Assembly (NCBI GenBank): GCA_965198415.1
Contig: CBDAPN010000028.1
Coordinates: 186,001-250,000 of the forward strand
Source: Endozoicomonas sp965198415
GTDB lineage: Bacteria; Pseudomonadota; Gammaproteobacteria; Pseudomonadales; Endozoicomonadaceae
DNA length: 64,000 bases
Direction of reading: 5' to 3'
Below the pieces are notes generated by a model. The model was not told the origin of the DNA. It ran no database searches and saw only the letters and a list, made by a program, of their open reading frames with translations. This document shows, piece by piece, positions 62,940 to 64,000 of the stretch; positions within the stretch are counted from its first letter, which is position 1, and every line of letters starts with the position of its first letter. Made by a program: the position numbers and the translations under genes.

Positions 62940-63313
62940 GACTTTACTCTTATACAGAACATGTCAACAAGGTAGTTGGTGTTCGGTTAACTTTCCACTG
63001 CTACAGGTCTTTAGCAGAGCAAAAGTGACCGGCATTAAATGTTCACAAAATTCTGCGCTGGAGTTGTGGATTGATAATGTGAAGTTAAAGCTATTAATCC
63101 GGTGTCGTTCGCTATTTTTTGAAGCGGCTGTGCTTGTCTTGTTGAGCGCTATTTTCGGGCTTGGCCTTTGGTTTTGTAAGAGAAGGGTGGACGAATCTCA
63201 AGCCCGAACAGGGTATGCCGTTATCGCAGGGAGTGGCAAACGCCACACTTGCATCATACAAGCTGCTGGAATTTACCACCGTTGTTAGTAGCACGACTGC
63301 AAAAGCAGCAAGA
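62940..63313. other. 374 bases between the RHS gene and guaC
   Basis: Upstream of the RHS start and downstream of guaC (both minus). Must hold the RHS promoter. The plus-strand frame 62911-63288 overlaps the RHS signal peptide region and lacks coding character. Nothing else is supported. Confidence 0.45.
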
Positions 63314-64000
63314 TTAATTGAAAATACGGTTCTCCTGCTCCTGCACCCGAATAAAGGTGGTGCGTTTGGAGAGCTCTTTAAGCTGAGCGGCTCCAACATA
63401 GGTACAGGTAGAGCGAACGCCACCGAGAATGTCCTGAATGGTTTCGATGACCGGGCCGCGGTAAGGCACTTTAACGGTCTTACCTTCAGATGCCCGGTAA
63501 TTGGCGACACCGCCGGCGTGTTGATCCATGGCGGTTTTTGAACTCATGCCATAAAACAGGCGGAACTGCTTGTTGCCTTCGACTACTCGCTCACCGCCCG
63601 ACTCATCGTGGCCTGCGAGCATACCGCCAATCATTACAAAGTCTGCACCGCCGCCAAAGGCCTTGGCAACGTCACCGGCACAAGTACAACCCCCGTCAGA
63701 TATCACCTGACCGCCCACGCCATGCGCCGCATCGGCGCACTCTATCACCGCTGAGAGCTGCGGATAACCAACACCGGTTTTTACCCGGGTAGTGCATACA
63801 GAACCCGGCCCAATACCCACTTTGACGACATCCGCCCCCTTGAGAATTAACTCTTCTACCATTTCACCTGTAACGACATTACCAGCCACGATGACCTTTT
63901 CAGGGTGCTGTTGGCGAACCCTGGCAACGTATTGTACAAAGTGTTCTGAGTAGCCGTTGGCAACATCAATACAGATAAAACGAAGTTTGTCGTTTAGTCT
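63314..64000 (-). CDS. guaC: GMP reductase, C-terminal part (cut by window edge)
   Basis: 228 codons open to the right edge; the N-terminus is outside. IMPDH/GMPR barrel: IDVANGYSEHF, VIVAGNVVTGEMVEELILKG, the catalytic-loop cysteine in VGIGPGSVCTTRVKTGVGYP, VISDGGCTCAGDVAKAFGGG, LFYGMSSKTAMDQH, and the end TTFIRVQEQENRIFN. The sequence after GPGSVCTTR and the ending distinguish GMP reductase from IMP dehydrogenase. It converts GMP to IMP with NADPH. Confidence 0.95.
   Translation of the reverse strand, partial: RLNDKLRFICIDVANGYSEHFVQYVARVRQQHPEKVIVAGNVVTGEMVEELILKGADVVKVGIGPGSVCTTRVKTGVGYPQLSAVIECADAAHGVGGQVISDGGCTCAGDVAKAFGGGADFVMIGGMLAGHDESGGERVVEGNKQFRLFYGMSSKTAMDQHAGGVANYRASEGKTVKVPYRGPVIETIQDILGGVRSTCTYVGAAQLKELSKRTTFIRVQEQENRIFN

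Noticed and set aside
62911..63288. 125-codon plus frame between RHS and guaC
   Set aside because: Starts inside the reverse strand of the RHS signal peptide and shows no coding signal.
1..64000. tRNA, rRNA genes and CRISPR arrays
   Set aside because: Only the tmRNA shows a tRNA-like 3' arm; no repeat-spacer pattern or rRNA sequence was seen.

Overview
The window looks like a chromosome segment of a marine, probably host-associated gammaproteobacterium. Housekeeping blocks (xseB-ispA-dxs, ribD-ribBA-nusB-thiL-pgpA, ybeZ-ybeY-ybeX-lnt, comM-ubiK-glnK-amtB) are ordered much as in Pseudomonas-type oceanospirilla. Between them sit AT-richer genes without recognisable homologues, a eukaryotic-type protein kinase, a Sec-targeted RHS protein and an avidin. 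This would suit an Endozoicomonas-like symbiont, but that assignment is inference. Genes at both ends are cut by the window: a probable DUF1631 protein on the left and GMP reductase on the right.

Layout, left half. 0-5 kb holds small hypotheticals, two related secreted proteins, an acyl-CoA thioesterase and the tmRNA gene ssrA with a clear promoter and terminator. 5-12 kb has a ProQ/FinO RNA chaperone, a Ca2+/Na+ exchanger, a membrane-anchored methyltransferase and two tandem AGCS alanine/glycine:Na+ symporters. 12-22 kb is isoprenoid precursor synthesis (ispA, dxs) converging on the riboflavin/thiamin/lipid block. In that block ribE and ribH, normally present, are absent. 22-30 kb contains a secreted avidin with nearly all biotin contacts kept, an IS remnant, class I fumarase, a ferredoxin joined to half a reductase, a secreted coiled-coil protein, BolA, CysH and a VanX-like protein lacking key catalytic residues.

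Layout, right half. 30-37 kb is an assimilatory nitrate/nitrite operon (nirB-nirD-flavoprotein-nasA) with overlapping genes, a sigma-54 promoter and paired NtrC-type sites. The same control arrangement precedes glnK-amtB at 46 kb, so nitrate and ammonium uptake appear to be one nitrogen-starvation regulon. 48.5-52.8 kb is the best candidate for an unusual system: a two-gene McrBC-like module, with a coiled-coil-bearing McrB-type AAA+ NTPase followed by a DUF2357-type PD-(D/E)xK nuclease. It resembles coiled-coil nuclease tandem (CoCoNuT-like) defence loci. 53.8-57.7 kb is the ybeZ-ybeY-ybeX-lnt envelope/ribosome operon. 57.9-62.9 kb is a secreted RHS/YD-repeat gene whose two halves are separated by one frameshift at a six-G tract, so it is either phase-variable or decaying.

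All family names are read from motifs visible in the translations. No database search was possible.
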